A DNA stretch of 64,000 nt, from assembly GCA_029168955.1 (NCBI GenBank), contig JAPDOI010000020.1, positions 1,582,501-1,646,500 on the forward strand, given 5' to 3'. Both the position numbers and the translations under genes were made by a program. This DNA comes from Aplectana chamaeleonis (lineage: Eukaryota; Nematoda; Chromadorea; Rhabditida; Cosmocercidae). The notes under the pieces are model-generated. The model was not told where the DNA came from. It did no database searches and saw nothing but the letters and a program-made list of their open reading frames with translations. Within the stretch, counting starts at the first letter, position 1, and the number at the start of each line of letters is the position of its first letter. Below are positions 23,332 through 34,985 of this stretch, in pieces.

Positions 23332-24207
23332 GGGGTCGTATAGTAGACTCACAACACAAACTAAGGGGTCATTATATGACCATACGATTTAGACGTACGA
23401 GGTCGTATAATAGTTTTTAACCGCAAAGCGAGACTTTGAGTGTCTTACCGTAACATCTCTCTCCGAAATTGAAGGCATCGTTCGCGCCGAAAATCAATTT
23501 CCATTTTTTGGGCTCAATTTCATGAATGAGCCCGGTAGACCACACCGGTGAAGATTGGCGCTTCAAAAACGTAGGGTTATGAGGTTGGAAGAGGTTGAAG
23601 ATGAGAATCCGCCACCAGTTCTCACCAATCATCTAGCACTTTTTTTCATAGAATGTAGATCCTACCGGCAAACAACATGAAAATCAGTTACGGCACAAAC
23701 TTCACATGTAGAAAAACTTTGAAAATAACAGTGACGAGGCCCCCAAGTGCAGAAAAACCTCAAAAACGATTTTGGCGCGAAATTCAAATTCGTATCTGCA
23801 ATGTGTTCCGAATGAATTTTTTTTACAAATGGAAGTTTTTCAATGGACGCCTTCGACATATTCGTTCACCAGAGAGGCCAAGCTACACAAAAACATAGAA
23901 AAATAATATACGGTCTCCTGCGCGTACGATGCCTTTAAGGCCCAATTGTTATAGCTAAAAACTGTCGGGTACGACCCCTCTATGACGCCGCAACCATAGC
24001 GGTGTCATCCCCTTTATTACTTCCTATGACCCACATAAATTGTCCGACCACTAAAGGATTGAGCTGGCCTACATGGTGCACTTATTTACTATTTAGGGGT
24101 CGTAATAAGGTCTTTTTGATGTTTTTGAATATTTATCGCCTTTTTTGTGGCATGGTATATATAGTCACGAGATCTCGCAAGGTTGCTGAGTTAAATACAA
24201 AACTCAG

Positions 24208-24278
24208 ATGTCAGGCAGGAATCGAACCCGCATTGCATCGCTTATCAAGCGAGAGTGTTACGATTACACTACCGACAC
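24208..24278 (-). tRNA. tRNA-like sequence (anticodon position GAT), probably SINE-derived
   Basis: The 71-nt minus-strand sequence folds as a cloverleaf: acceptor GTGTCGG/CTGACAT, D arm GTGT-AATCGTA-ACAC, anticodon arm CTCGC-TTGATAA-GCGAT (first pair mismatched), variable GCAAT, T arm GCGGG-TTCGATT-CCTGC. Anticodon GAT would be Ile, an unusual eukaryotic isoacceptor, and the D loop lacks the GG pair. Together with its mirrored partner and the shared tail, it is more likely a tRNA-derived repeat than a working gene. Confidence 0.5.
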
Positions 24279-24297
24279 CCCGCTCTGCATTCCTCAG

Positions 24298-24368
24298 CTA
24301 TTGGTAGTGTAATGGTAACACTCTCGCCCGGTAAGCGATGCAATGCGGGTTCGATTCCTGCCTGACAC
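24298..24368 (+). tRNA. Second tRNA-like sequence of the palindrome, degenerate
   Basis: D arm GTGT-AATGGTA-ACAC (with the normal GG), anticodon loop CCGGTAA (position 33 is C, not T, so abnormal), T arm GCGGG-TTCGATT-CCTGC and 3' acceptor CTGACAC. The 5' acceptor strand (CTATTGG) no longer pairs, so it is a pseudo-tRNA. Confidence 0.45.
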
Positions 24369-26128
24369 TTAAGTTTTGTCTTCAACTCAGCAACCTTGTG
24401 AGATAATAAGGTCTATCCATTGAAGAAATTGCGCGTAAACTAGCGGACACACGACCCAATCTTCGTGGCAGAAAAGTGGGTGGGTGTCGTATCGTAGTTA
24501 TGTCATTCTTTCCAGTGTGTTACACGTTCCTACCGGAAGTGGTGTTGAATTGGAACCCAGGAAGGGGTCGTAAGGTGGTGAACTGATACCGTTGGTGCCT
24601 GCAACGACACTTGTTGCTTTCTTGTTTGATTAACGACCCTCTCTTCCCTTTAAACTAATTGTAAGTGAAGTAGGGTCTTAGAGCTGTAAGGGCTAGGAAG
24701 AAGTTTGAGGAATTGGCCTAATGGTAGCAAGCATGGAAAATGTGGGTCCTACGTTGCTTGTCCGTATGGTGAGGGGTCGGGTTCAAGAAAATTAATCTAT
24801 CCCATTCGAAGGGGGGTCGTATTGCGGTTCTGAAGGGTTATGGTTGACGTACCTCGTACTATATCCTTTTCACCGTGCCATGTCTTGGATGCTGAGCCAT
24901 ACCCAAAAAGGTAACGCTTACTTCATTTGGTTTTTTTTTCTGTGGGAACCCACTCTCGCGTGGGGGTCATCAGATTAACTGACTTATGCTAAAGGAAATT
25001 AGATGGGTAAGGGTTCAAGAAAAGTCGAAAAAATGAAGTATGTGATCATGGTCGGGTACTGCCTTCCTCTTAGGAAGTAGGGTAGTGATTCGGGTTCTAA
25101 ACTGAATGTTTTCTCATTTCAGACACTTTTTTTACCACCTCACCTGTCATTCGCCTCGATGGGAGTTAAAGCGTTGAAAACGTTGAGTAGAGGGAATTCA
25201 GGGATTAGGGGCACGGCAAGGGTAGAGAACATGAATTTGGGCATGACCGGTCATTTAAGAGGTAATGTCAGGCGTCGTGAGGGAGTTCGGCGACCCCTTG
25301 CAGACTTCCGATTTGACCCATATAGGATAGGTTGGTATAATGGAGGGTTTGGAGCATTTTGCCCGCTAGAGGTCTGATATGTCTATATCTGCTTGTAAGT
25401 TACGACCCCTCCAATCTGTCGTTTCGTCGGCTGTAGTCGTTGCGCAGTCTTGGCACGGAAATTGTCCACCTCGCTCCAACTTTTTCATAGATTTTCGTTG
25501 AGAAAGGAGAGGTCCAGTAGAGGCCTAAGTGGCCGCCCGAATTCTCCACTACCTGGAAGCGGATTTTTGCTATCAACGCGTGCGTGTATGCGTTTTGTTA
25601 TTGCTGTGAACACCTGCATTTGTAAAATGAAAGCCATCTGCATCAATGCGGCCACCGCAGCGCCGGCGGCGGCTATGGCTCTGTGTATGAGTGTATTTTT
25701 CAGCTGCGGCGGTCGTTTTAATTCCTCTAACAAGCGGCAAATGAGTATGTTTTCGTTGACTGGCCTCGGCCCGGCTCGACACGGGCTGCTGCCAGCTCTA
25801 GATAGCAGCTAGCCAGCGCTGGCGCTAGCCTAGCCAACCACTAGGACTGGACTACCGCGACCTACATTCTTGTGGCGTTATTCACACCAAGCAGGAAATT
25901 GAACTTTTTTTTCGATTTTTCGGTCAGACTACGATGTTGAAGGGCTTGTAACTATAGAGAGAAGTTTCTTGTGATCATTCGCTTTTCCCCGTTTAGACTT
26001 CAGTCGCCTGACTACAACACACATGTCTCTGTAGATTACTCTATTCCAATACCTCTGGTCGACTTAACGACGGGTCTAAAACGCCGTTCCCAACGAAATT
26101 CATGCCAATTGATTTACTTCCAATGATC

Positions 26129-26979
26129 AATCCATGTTTGTAGCTGCTGCGGAGCTCTCTGAACCGAGTTGTGGCGGGTTTACTCAGTTGGTCGGAAAGG
26201 TGGGAATACCTAAAGCCTAGCTTGCTCGGATGAGTACGGTCGGACTAAGCAGCGGAGCGGTCCGTCACGGCAAAGTATAACAGTGATAAGGAGATTTTGA
26301 CATGATAAGCTCGATAAGTCTTACTTCGACCGGCTCAAAATAAGGGGGCTAGGCTATACCCATCGTGCAATTTTTAGGGTGTACAGAAAGTTTGTTTCTG
26401 ATTCGGCTAAAACAATTTCTTTGGGGTTGTTCATGATTCTGAACACAAATCTGAGGTCCGTTTCTAGATTTACCGAGGTTAACTGTAGGTTACGGTGGAC
26501 ACGATGCTATTTAACTAGCGTAACCTACCTAAGTATTTCGGAAAATTCGTGTTGAGCACCCCAGAAATCCCGCGCAGAGAAGTTTTGAGCCAAATCTGAG
26601 ACATTTACCAAACTACCGTATACCGACCGTAACTCACCGTCATCTATTGGAAATCAATAATTCGACCTCGGATTCCAGTTGAAGACTCTATATACCCCTA
26701 ACAGGGAAGTTTAAAGGCAAATCTATTATTGTATTTTGGAAATCATCAAAAGTCGCATTCTGCGCCGAAAGTTTTCCCCGATGGGAGTCTTTATCATGGA
26801 CCTCAATTACGTGTTCAGGAGCCCGGGTAGCCCTCAGAAAAAAATTGAGTGAAATTGGGAATAAGTTTGCTGAAACACTCTGAATATCGCCTGGTGGTTG
26901 TACCTTACCTTAACGCCCAGCTGGAGAAACCCGCCATTACTCGGTTCAGAGAACTATGCAGCAGCTACAAACATAGATT
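26129..26979. mobile_element. Inverted-repeat element, about 850 bp
   Basis: Left arm ATCCATGTTTGTAGCTGCTG then CTCTGAACCGAGTTGTGGCG (to about 26190); right arm the inverse (GCCATTACTCGGTTCAGAGA then GCAGCAGCTACAAACATAGA, to 26979). The arms are about 62 bp and the interior is family E-like. No transposase was seen. Confidence 0.65.
26388..26700. repeat. Family E fragment inside a larger inverted repeat
   Basis: Contains GTTTTGAGCCAAATCTGAG, CCAAACTACCGTATACCGACC and CGTAACCTACCTAAG, shared with the copies at 7680-7800 and 33290-33700. It lies within the inverted-repeat element 26129-26979. Confidence 0.5.
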
Positions 26980-26999
26980 TTGAAAGACTTTTGACCTGT

Positions 27000-29732
27000 C
27001 ATAGGACGCTCAGGTCGTTGGAAGTATCAAAACTAGTCAAGTTGACCGTATTTGAGCAATCAATTTGAACGAGTTTTTCTTGAGGGGCGGGAACTGTAAA
27101 GAAAGTGGGCGGAGGCTGCATGTTTTGGCGGCTCCGTAAGGTTAAACGGCGGTCATTTTGTTTCGTTTTTTGGCTATTACAGCGACGTGGGCATTTTCTA
27201 TTAGGAGCCGTAAGACCCAATTAGGCTTCCCATCGCAAGCACCCCTTTTGCGGGCGTGTATGCTGCCTTCTAACCAAAATAGGCTAACTAACACAAACAG
27301 TGACTCAATTTGTGCTAGTAGAAGAAGCATCTGAACCTTCTCTGTCCTTTGAGGATGTGTTTGAACGCCTTTCAGGTGTATTGACTAGATCAAATCGTGC
27401 ATAGATTGTCCGCCCACCCGTTTTCAGTCAGTTATCAAGTGCGGAACGCGCCGGGTTTAACGGTCCCTGTGGGAACATTTGCTGGTTTTCGTCCCGTCAG
27501 CTAGCTATCCAGGCGTTCGAGTGCATTCTTCAGGAGTTTTTGCTCTCGATTTCCGCCTGAATTATGACATTCGCCTCTGGTCGGTTTCCCGCATGAACGC
27601 CGCCATTTCTGCTGTTGTGGTCGATGTTTTCTGAATTGTAGCTATAGACATTTGCCTCGAATTTGGACCGATAATTTTATCTGAGTTTCACCTTTTTTGA
27701 AGACATTCCACTGTTGTTTTTTTATAAGTTCATAGTTATTATGAACACTTCAGCTGGCCACATTTTTTTTGGAAAACTGCAGTTATCCTGAGCCTTTTTC
27801 TTGAAACACCCTCTAAAATGTGTTAAAATACCAGCTCGCGCGGTTCTCGGCTCCGACCCGCACCGAACAGAATTCGGAGCCGGTCGTTCTCTCCGGTGTC
27901 TATGCTGTTGCTGTTTGGGTGAACTGGAGGGGTCCGGACAGCAACTGCAGTGGCTCGGACAGCAACAGAAGCCGTCACTAAGATTGGAAGAAAGAGCCGA
28001 TTTGTCAGGCGGCTCGAGGCGGAAAATCTCTTGAGAGGATAAATGTGAGGTTTGCTCGAGACGATTTTCCAAAAAATCGAGAAACTTTACCACAAGCGAT
28101 ATTTTCTCTATCCATTTTCGTGGATAGAGATGCATGATTTTGTGAGAAGATGTATGTTTTTTCCCAGATGAAAATATTATGACATCTAAGCTCAGAGATC
28201 ATATTCTCACGCTGTCACAACATTTTTGCATCAACCCGAGAACTTTATTGATTTTTTGAATTTTCCAAGTTCTGATTTCGATCTGTGAACGTCAATTTGT
28301 GACTAAATCTTCAATAATGATTAATGTCAACAGAATTTCATCGTTTTTCGAATCCACTGAGTCGATTGGCCGCGGAGCGCGCGGCCGGCTGCGTAGATTA
28401 GCCGTGGGGCGCACGGTCTCTCAAGTGTTGAGAGTCTGAAATGATTTTTCAGACTTTAATAAATCCTTTTTAAAATACGATTTTATATTTTTCTCTGACC
28501 AATTCCGTTCCCAGAATGTGCTTTTTATCTCAGATTCTGATATTGGTTTTTTTGTTTTGTTCGTCATTTAATATTTTTTAAAAAATCTAAAAAATCAGCA
28601 TAGGCCTGGGAGTTCCAGAATAAGGTTTTTCTCTGTAATTAACATACATTTTACAGTTTCCATTCTATGTTTTTTTTTTCTTAAGGAAAATTGTCACCAA
28701 GTGTATTGGCCTTTGACTATTTTATTATGGAAAAGAACAGTAATAGCGCTCTTCCTCAGAATTTTTTCTTTTGAAAAAGGAATCCTCTCTTTTTCGAATT
28801 TTGTCTTCTTCGAAAGAGAGTGAATAGAGATGAATGCTTGTATACGTCGAAGATTATGAGGTTTACGAGTTTATTAACCGTATTGATTCGTAATCGGAAA
28901 GTGTATCATTCTAACTTGTATCTCTCATTATTATTCATTTATTTTATTATTTTTTCAATAAATATACTTTATTATTTTTTGTTAATTTTTTTCATGTCAA
29001 GTTCTGTATCCTCTATTCTCCTCAAACTGATCCTCAAAAATCTGCCGCGATATTTCCCGCGACGCCGCGGTAGATTCTCTATATCAGGCATTTTTCTGAG
29101 CGGAAAAGTGATGTTTTCTTCCTATTTTTCTGAATTATATGAGTGGTAATGTATTATTGATGAGACTATTTTTTGTTCGGTAGAATGTTCTCTGAGGTCG
29201 TTCTAGTGACTTGGCAACATTGCATGAAAATGTGAAGCCAGGCACAAAGTTCTCCCTAATTAAAATGACGTTGTCATCTTCAGGACTTCTCGGAGGACAT
29301 TTAGCCTCTTTTCCTACTCATATCATTAAAATTTAAAGTGTTGAATTTTTTTGCGTAGATTTTTTTGTTTTTTTTTTGCTTCATATTTGGTTCATACGAT
29401 TTTTAAATCCTATTTTTTCATGTTCATATTCTCTTTTTTCTCAATTTTTTTCCTCCGCATCGAGAATTCCTCCCAAAGTTGTCAATACCTTCAGTTTTAG
29501 AGGCATACTGACTGTTTATTTTGTGGGCTTCTCGAGTTTTTTGTTATGAGTAAATCTAGGAGGTGAGAAGAAAATACGTTACGCGCCTCAACTGAAGTCT
29601 ATTGTTGACTTGAAAAGGCTTCGCTGAGGGCTTCAACTCGTATAATGTTTACCAGTTAGTTTCCTACTAAACTAATTATAGTATACTTTGAATACAGTAA
29701 TTCTGAAGCCCTATCGCGAAAAGAAAAACAGC
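27000..29732. other. No supported gene; AT-rich from 28.0 kb
   Basis: Contains a short GTCCGCCCACCCG fragment of family B (about 27408) and the family L repeat at 28376. The remainder is AT-rich (28430-29640, with T runs), with only spurious open frames. Confidence 0.4.
28376..28425 (+). repeat. Family L repeat copy 1
   Basis: ATTGGCCGCGGAGCGCGCGG then GCGTAGATTAGCCGTGGGGC; matches 43103-43157 in reverse. Both are followed by CGGTCTCTYARGTGTTGA-type text 15 to 250 bp away. Confidence 0.6.
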
Positions 29733-30056
29733 GGAAGTGGCTCAGTATTGTTGCCATTGCCGGCGCTGTCTCAGCATTTTTGCCGCACCTCAAGTTTGTT
29801 TTTGCCGCCGCTTGATTTCCTGCTTCTATGAACAGCAAAGTCTAGATTTCTCATGCTTAGCCAATCATAGATCCTTTTACTTCAAGTTGAAATTCAAAAT
29901 GAAGTGAGGCGGAAATATTGAGACGCCCAACTCAGTCACTCAATCGTCAGAATTTTTTGGACTCTCACAGGAATGCCTCATATTTTACAGAGTTTTGGTG
30001 GGTGGAAATTTCATGTTGACGCTTCACTACTGCTGTCTCAGTATTTTTGCCTCGAT
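29733..30056. repeat. Repeat with GCTGTCTCAGTATTTTTGCC motifs in both orientations
   Basis: The motif occurs near 29739 (weak), 29764-29785 and 30032-30053 on the plus strand and at 29906-29925 on the minus strand. A fifth copy lies in channel intron 7 at 51124-51146. This looks like transposon-end sequence, family unknown. Confidence 0.5.
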
Positions 30057-30274
30057 TCGGTGGCTACATGTTTGGGCACATTGTTAGGGTTCGTGGTGCA
30101 CATTTAGTTTAAAGGGAAGTTTTTCCCTTTAGATTCAGAACTATTCGGCTTTCCAGGTATTTTGCTATGTACACTTGGGAAAATAATCTGCTCAAATCCT
30201 TAGGAGAATGGAAACATTTAGTTCTCTTAATGTTAGGCCAATTTCTGATAGCGATATTCAAGCATACTCTGTAT

Positions 30275-30534
30275 ATACCGGAGTGCACAAAGTGATGGTC
30301 CGCCGTTGGCCCGCTACTGGCCCTCTAATACGGTAATCGAAGCGTTCTCGACTGACCCCGATATGCGTCGGTGACTCCGTAAGCGATTGATACGTCACTC
30401 CCGCCACTCACCCAACCATCACGCCGGTATCGATCGCTCGATGGCTCGAACATGCATTCCTTGGTCGCCCAAGAACGCAGCGGTTAGCGTGATGGAGGGC
30501 CATTGGCGGACCATGATTTTGTGCACTCCAGTAT
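30275..30534. mobile_element. Foldback MITE, family I copy 1
   Basis: Ends TATACCGGAGTGCACAAAGT and ATTTTGTGCACTCCAGTATA. Arms include ATGGTCCGCCGTTGGCCCGC and GGGCCATTGGCGGACCAT. About 260 bp. It ends 15 bp before hAT-like element A begins. Confidence 0.82.
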
Positions 30535-30964
30535 AAACAGAGTGTACATCAGGGCTGTGCGTTATAATGTTAACGTGTTAACGCACTAACGGGTTAATGC
30601 GGTTTATTTTAGAAAATTAACGATTAACGCTTAACGAAAAAGTCCTGAAATCACGTTAATTTGGGTTCGTTAATTGCAGCGGAATTATGACACTGATTGA
30701 TCTGCTTCCATGGCAAATTTAAAAACTGTGCCGTGCACGTCGCGTCGTCTTGGGGCGCGGTCAATTTTCGGTTGCTGTGAAATATATCGCTGACCTCAAT
30801 GTGTCCCATTCCAATGCATATCTATTTTAGTTAGTTCTTCCCAATATCGAAGAATTCAAATTCGTGTTTCAAAAAGGAAATGTGAGGCATGATCTACCTC
30901 TCTCCGGTTAAGCAAGCTATCAAATGAGGGTTGGGAGCGGGGTTTGAAGGGCACTCTTTCTAAC

Positions 30965-31490
30965 AAGCGGCACACGCTCTGTATGGAGTGCACCACGCGG
31001 CGCACACTCGACAAGAAGCGCTACTCAGTTCCTACCACGCGTCGCACGTTCTACATAAAGCGCTACTGACTTTCTAGGACGCGACGCACGCTCCAATGAC
31101 TTTCTAGGACGCAACGCACGCCTATCTTTCACAACGTCCCGCTGACGCCATCTGAGCCCTCATCCACTTTCCACGACGTCCTGACGTCGTCATCTGAAGC
31201 CCTGACTTGTTTCCATGACGTGCTGCTGACGTCATCTGAAGCCCTACCTACTTTCCATGACATTACCTGAAGGCCTACCCATTTTCCACGAAGTCCTGAC
31301 CGCGTCATTTGGAGCCCCACCCATTTCCACGACGTCATGATGACGTTATATGGAGCCCCACTCACCTTTCACGACTTCCTGACGACGTCATCTGGAGCCC
31401 TAGCTACATATTTCCCACGAAACCGTGCCTACGGCTTCTGGAGCCCTACTGCTTTCCGCGGCGTCCTGCTGACGTCATTAGAAGGTGTAT
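30965..31490. repeat. Degenerate tandem repeats with GACGTCA and GGAGCCC words
   Basis: From 30965 units carry a CGCGNCGCACGCT core at 30-60 bp spacing. From 31130 there are eight or so units of about 45 bp of the form GACGTCATCTGGAGCCCTAC, then TTTCCACGACGTCCTGCT. The repeats fill the interior of hAT-like element A. Confidence 0.7.
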
Positions 31491-31552
31491 GTTATTTTTC
31501 TGAGACCTCTGGTGATTGATTTTCGTTGTGGTCAAGTAATGTTCTGAAATTT

Positions 31553-32046
31553 TTAAAGGCAGTGTTCACGATAAGAATCGTTTTTCTGTTCTTCTGCCTA
31601 TCTTGAAAACAGTCCCATGCTGATTCCAATGATGTCTCTGGAATCGTACAAGACCTTCTGGGAACGGAGTTATGGTCCCTCAAATACTGAGCTATGGAAG
31701 CATGGTAGACGAGTTGTCCGAGGCTAGTAAATTCCGTCTTTTGCAACCGATCTATGCGATTGAACCTGAGTAAAGAGAGAAGCTGAGAATGAAGGGAAGA
31801 ACGGGGCTAATGATTGAAAATCATCGCTCATCTCACGATCTCGAGCATTCATTTGTTCACGTCGGTGGGCGTGTGATGCGCTTTTGGGGTTTTCATTGTG
31901 CTCGAAGTTGCAACTTCGGGCTCTTTTGGGGCTCTTCCTGGCTCGTTTTCATGCGTTCTTTCGACGTCATCGTTATAGTGTGCCCCTCCACTACCCATTC
32001 CTAGTGGAAACTGAAACACATTTTTTATCGAGAACACTGCCTTTAA
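31553..32046. mobile_element. Family C element copy 2, nested in hAT-like element A
   Basis: Ends TTAAAGGCAGTGTTCACGAT and TATCGAGAACACTGCCTTTAA. The interior is collinear with copies 1 and 3. It lies entirely inside the hAT-like element at 30550-32156, so it inserted later than that element or was captured before it moved. Confidence 0.82.
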
Positions 32047-32464
32047 CGAAAAGCAAAATTAACGTGTTAGCGCGTTAACGGATTAACGCGGTTTTTTCTC
32101 GAAATTTAACGATTAATGCTTAACGAGAAAATATTTTTCATTCACGCACACCCCTGGTGTACATATCTGATATGGAGATTGCTCATCTATTTTCCAATAT
32201 TATTCGAAACTGTTGAAGAAAGCTGTGGATTTGTGATTTCACATTCGAATAATGAGTTATCAGAATAATCGCCTGAATTTTCATTCGAATCGAATGGAGA
32301 ACAGTTTTTTCTAACATTTTCGTTTAAGTATGTGACGCGAGAAATCAAAGAAAAAATCGATAATTTAGAATTTTCAACAAATTATTTCCAAAAGGAATCT
32401 TCCAAACGGAGCTTACTCGGTCGATTTCTTCCAAGGTTCGTATTCGGAAACACGCTTCTGGGGG

Positions 32465-34060
32465 TCTGACAAGGGTCGGACCACCTTTAGTCAGCCTTGC
32501 CATTCCGGATGAAATGTACTTTTCTAGAACTGTTTTGGACGTAGAATTCTAGTATGCTCTTCGCAACTGCCGAAAATCATTTTGAAAAAAAAAAGCTATA
32601 GGCGTTTTCATAGCCTTCAACCGGCATGGTAAGGAAACCTACCCATCATGGAATTTTTTGGGGCGTTCGGAATTTTTTTTTTGGATTTTGCGCAAAACTT
32701 TTATGTAGGGGTAGTCTAGATTGCTTAACATAAATCTGGGGACAGATTGTGCAAACTCTAATGCGTACTGTAGGTTACGGTAGGTGTCGTGCCATTTCGT
32801 GGGCAGAACCACCTTGAAGGCATTGTCCAAGCTCGTGGGTAAAATTTGACATTATGTTCCGGCCACCTTGTGTAGCAACCTTACGGAACGCGGAATCTCA
32901 ACTCTTCAAAATAAGCGAGAAAACACCGAGCACCCACTTACTCCGCCCCCAGAATGAGCAGCCATTCCCCCCGCCCATTTCAGGGTTTTCGGTCCTAATA
33001 GGGACGTGTCGCGCTAGGGAATTTGATCAGAATCTATGGTCTTCAATTTACTATCGGTCTAGCTTCATAATCTGGTCTGCTCCAATGCGGTGACTGGGAA
33101 TGACAAGAAAAAAGAGGCCCGAGACAACTCGTCCACGAATTTCTTACTGCCCGATTCTACGATTTCTTTAAGGAGTCGTATTTCCGTTTGTAGTGGGTTC
33201 TGAGCGATTCTGGAGACACCATTGTGATCAGCTTGAAATTCTCTCCACAATGAACAGAACAACTGCAGAACGATTCAAAAGTTGGACTGTGTCTTTAATA
33301 ATTCGAAAATCGACAAATGAACGTCAAATTCGTATTCAGCACCTCGAAAAACCCCCGCATAAAGTTCCGAGTCAAGTTTGAGGCTTTGACCAAACTAGCG
33401 TATACTCACCGGAATCTACCCTAATCTTTCGAAATTCGATAATTGGACCTCAAGTTTGTATTGAGCACTCCAAATAAATCTCAGAGAAGGGTTTTGAGTC
33501 AAATATAAAGTAGCTCACCGGAAATCGTCGAAATTCGATTTTTGGCCTTCAATATTTCTCCCCATGGGAGCTTTGAGCGAAATGAGCCTAAAACTTTGAA
33601 AAAACGACAAATAAATCTCAGATTCGTAATCACCAGCTCAAGGAGCCTCCACGGGAGATTTTAAGTCGAAACTGAAACAACTTTCCTAAACGTCTTCAGA
33701 ACATTAAGTGGTATAAGTAATCGCTCAACCACCAATCCGCACAAGTCCAAAACGCTATTACTCTATGCTAAGTTCGAAGTATGACCGTTAACTTAAACTT
33801 CGTCCAGGAGGGTTATTTTGGAAGCTGAACACGACTATGAAGTCCGTTTCCAGATCCAGATTTTCGAAAGGCTACTACGCGTTTCGCAAAGTGCATTTAG
33901 GTACGAAAATCAGGGTAAAAACATCTGTAACTTTTTTCACGGTGGGTTTGGGCAGCTGAAAAGGGCATATTCGGACTCTACATCCAGGATTGGAGTTAGA
34001 AAAGTACATTTCATTTGGAATGGCCGGGCTGACTAGTAGTAGTTTCCTTGTGAGAAAATT
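32465..34060. repeat. Family E repeats arranged head to head
   Basis: Minus-orientation copy 32465-32830 (GATGAAATGTACTTTTCTAG, CTGTAGGTTACGGTAGG) and plus-orientation copy 33290-34060 (AGCACCTCGAAAAACCCCCG, AGTACATTTCATTTGGAATG) are inverted relative to each other around 32830-33290. Sub-units recur within the plus copy (AGCACCTCGAAAAACC, AGCACTCCAAATAAATC, CAGCTCAAGGAGCCTCC), so the family is built of imperfect tandem units of about 130 bp. Confidence 0.55.
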
Positions 34061-34843
34061 TTGATGTCCGCCCCTGTGAGGGTGGAAATCGGCTGTATGT
34101 GCACCCTAACTATGGCTGTCGAGCGACAGCAGCGCGCTATATTCTCGTGGATTGTCAAGAGCCATGTAATTTCCGTTTTTCACGACACTTCAACTGAAAC
34201 GCACTTTTCTCTCGTCCTCCTCCTTCGTGTTGTTCAGAGAAGAGGACACTTTCTGTGCCCATTCAGCTGAGGATAGTACGTCTATGGGCATTCATGTCCG
34301 CCTTCATGCCGTTCCCCTTCATCCACTAGGCGTTCCCACAGCGTCTAGTATGTCTAAATGACGTCATTCCACCTTGCTCCGTGTCTGGTTGCCATAATAT
34401 CTAATGAGCTGGATTCATCCGATTTGCCATTGAATATGCCCATCATGAAGACGTCATTTTGCCATCAGAATGCGGTGTGGTGAATTTCGCCTTCTGGGAA
34501 ATTCAATTTCTCACCCAGCAAAGTTTTCGAACACGGTCCATCAGCACTCTATAGAAGTATCTGATTTCATTTTCGCGAACCCTCCTCTAGCAGATCGAAA
34601 GCAGGAAAATGCCCTTCTAAACTGGGCGTCCTATGCAGTTCCTTGTTTTCGCAGAAGAGAAAACGTTCCTGAATTTCTAGTTTTTTTGACGTTTCTTTTT
34701 TCTTAAAAAAATTTTATTTAAATGTTTCTTTCTATGCCATGGTCTTTCCAATACCTTCGCTTGGATAAATTTTACGATTTTTGCGTTTTTTTTGAGTAAA
34801 CGAACAAATGGATAAGCTCGATTGAAGCATTTATCTTCTGTTC

Positions 34844-34985
34844 CGGAGTGAAATTTATTTCCGTGCGTCGCGTGCGTCTGCACGCGTATGCTGCGTCCTT
34901 CTCTTCCACGCTTTTTCGCTGTCTCTCCTCGCGCGCCGCACAAACGCGCTAAGAAACGGAGTAAATTTGGCTCCGAAACAGAGGA
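34844..34985 (+). repeat. Family J repeat, copy 2
   Basis: GGAGTGAAATTTATTTCCGT, GCACGCGTATGCTGCGTCC, TTTTTCGCTGTCTCTCCTCG, then CTCCGAAACAGAGGAT. Embedded in a TTCGAA-rich stretch (34990-35430). Confidence 0.65.

Larger units (their letters stand above)
24172..24404. mobile_element. Palindrome made of two tRNA-like copies, head to head
   Basis: The left half (minus strand) and right half (plus strand) each carry a tRNA-like sequence followed by a tail (AACTTAAG/CTGAGTTTTGT-like text, then CTCAGCAACCTTGTGAG). The arms run about 105 bp each side of a 19-bp centre (24279-24297). The tRNA 5' ends face each other at the centre. Confidence 0.8.
23332..25410. repeat. 2.1-kb region studded with the 9-mer GGGGTCGTA on both strands
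   Basis: Exact GGGGTCGTA or its complement occurs near 23332, 23970, 24096, 24565, 24814 and 25401, with one-base variants near 23363, 23400, 24774 and 24963. The first and last copies are inverted relative to each other, like element ends. Two more copies (with extra Cs) lie at about 7551 and 7958. The tRNA-like palindrome is inside. No coding potential was recognised. Confidence 0.6.
30550..32156. mobile_element. hAT-like non-autonomous element A with direct subterminal repeats, 1607 bp
   Basis: Begins CAGGGCTGTGCG and ends CGCACACCCCTG. It is flanked by the perfect 8-bp duplication GTGTACAT (30542-30549 and 32157-32164). CAGGG-type ends plus an 8-bp duplication are the hAT signature. Just inside each end lies a block of about 70 bp built from TTAACG/TTAATG units (30572-30641 and 32061-32130), in the same orientation at both ends. 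The interior has decayed tandem repeats (about 30965-31490) and a nested foldback element (31553-32046). No transposase was recognised. Confidence 0.85.

Noticed and set aside
24298..24368. Functional tRNA gene
   Set aside because: The 5' acceptor strand does not pair and position 33 is C. The mirrored arrangement and shared tail indicate a repeat.
28820..29149. 109-codon hydrophobic frame resembling a membrane protein
   Set aside because: The hydrophobicity comes from T-rich low-complexity DNA (Phe/Leu/Ile codons). No family resemblance or splice context.
30550..32156. LTR retrotransposon, because of direct terminal blocks
   Set aside because: The outer tips are inverted CAGGG/CCCTG, the target duplication is 8 bp, and there is no primer-binding site or reverse-transcriptase coding.
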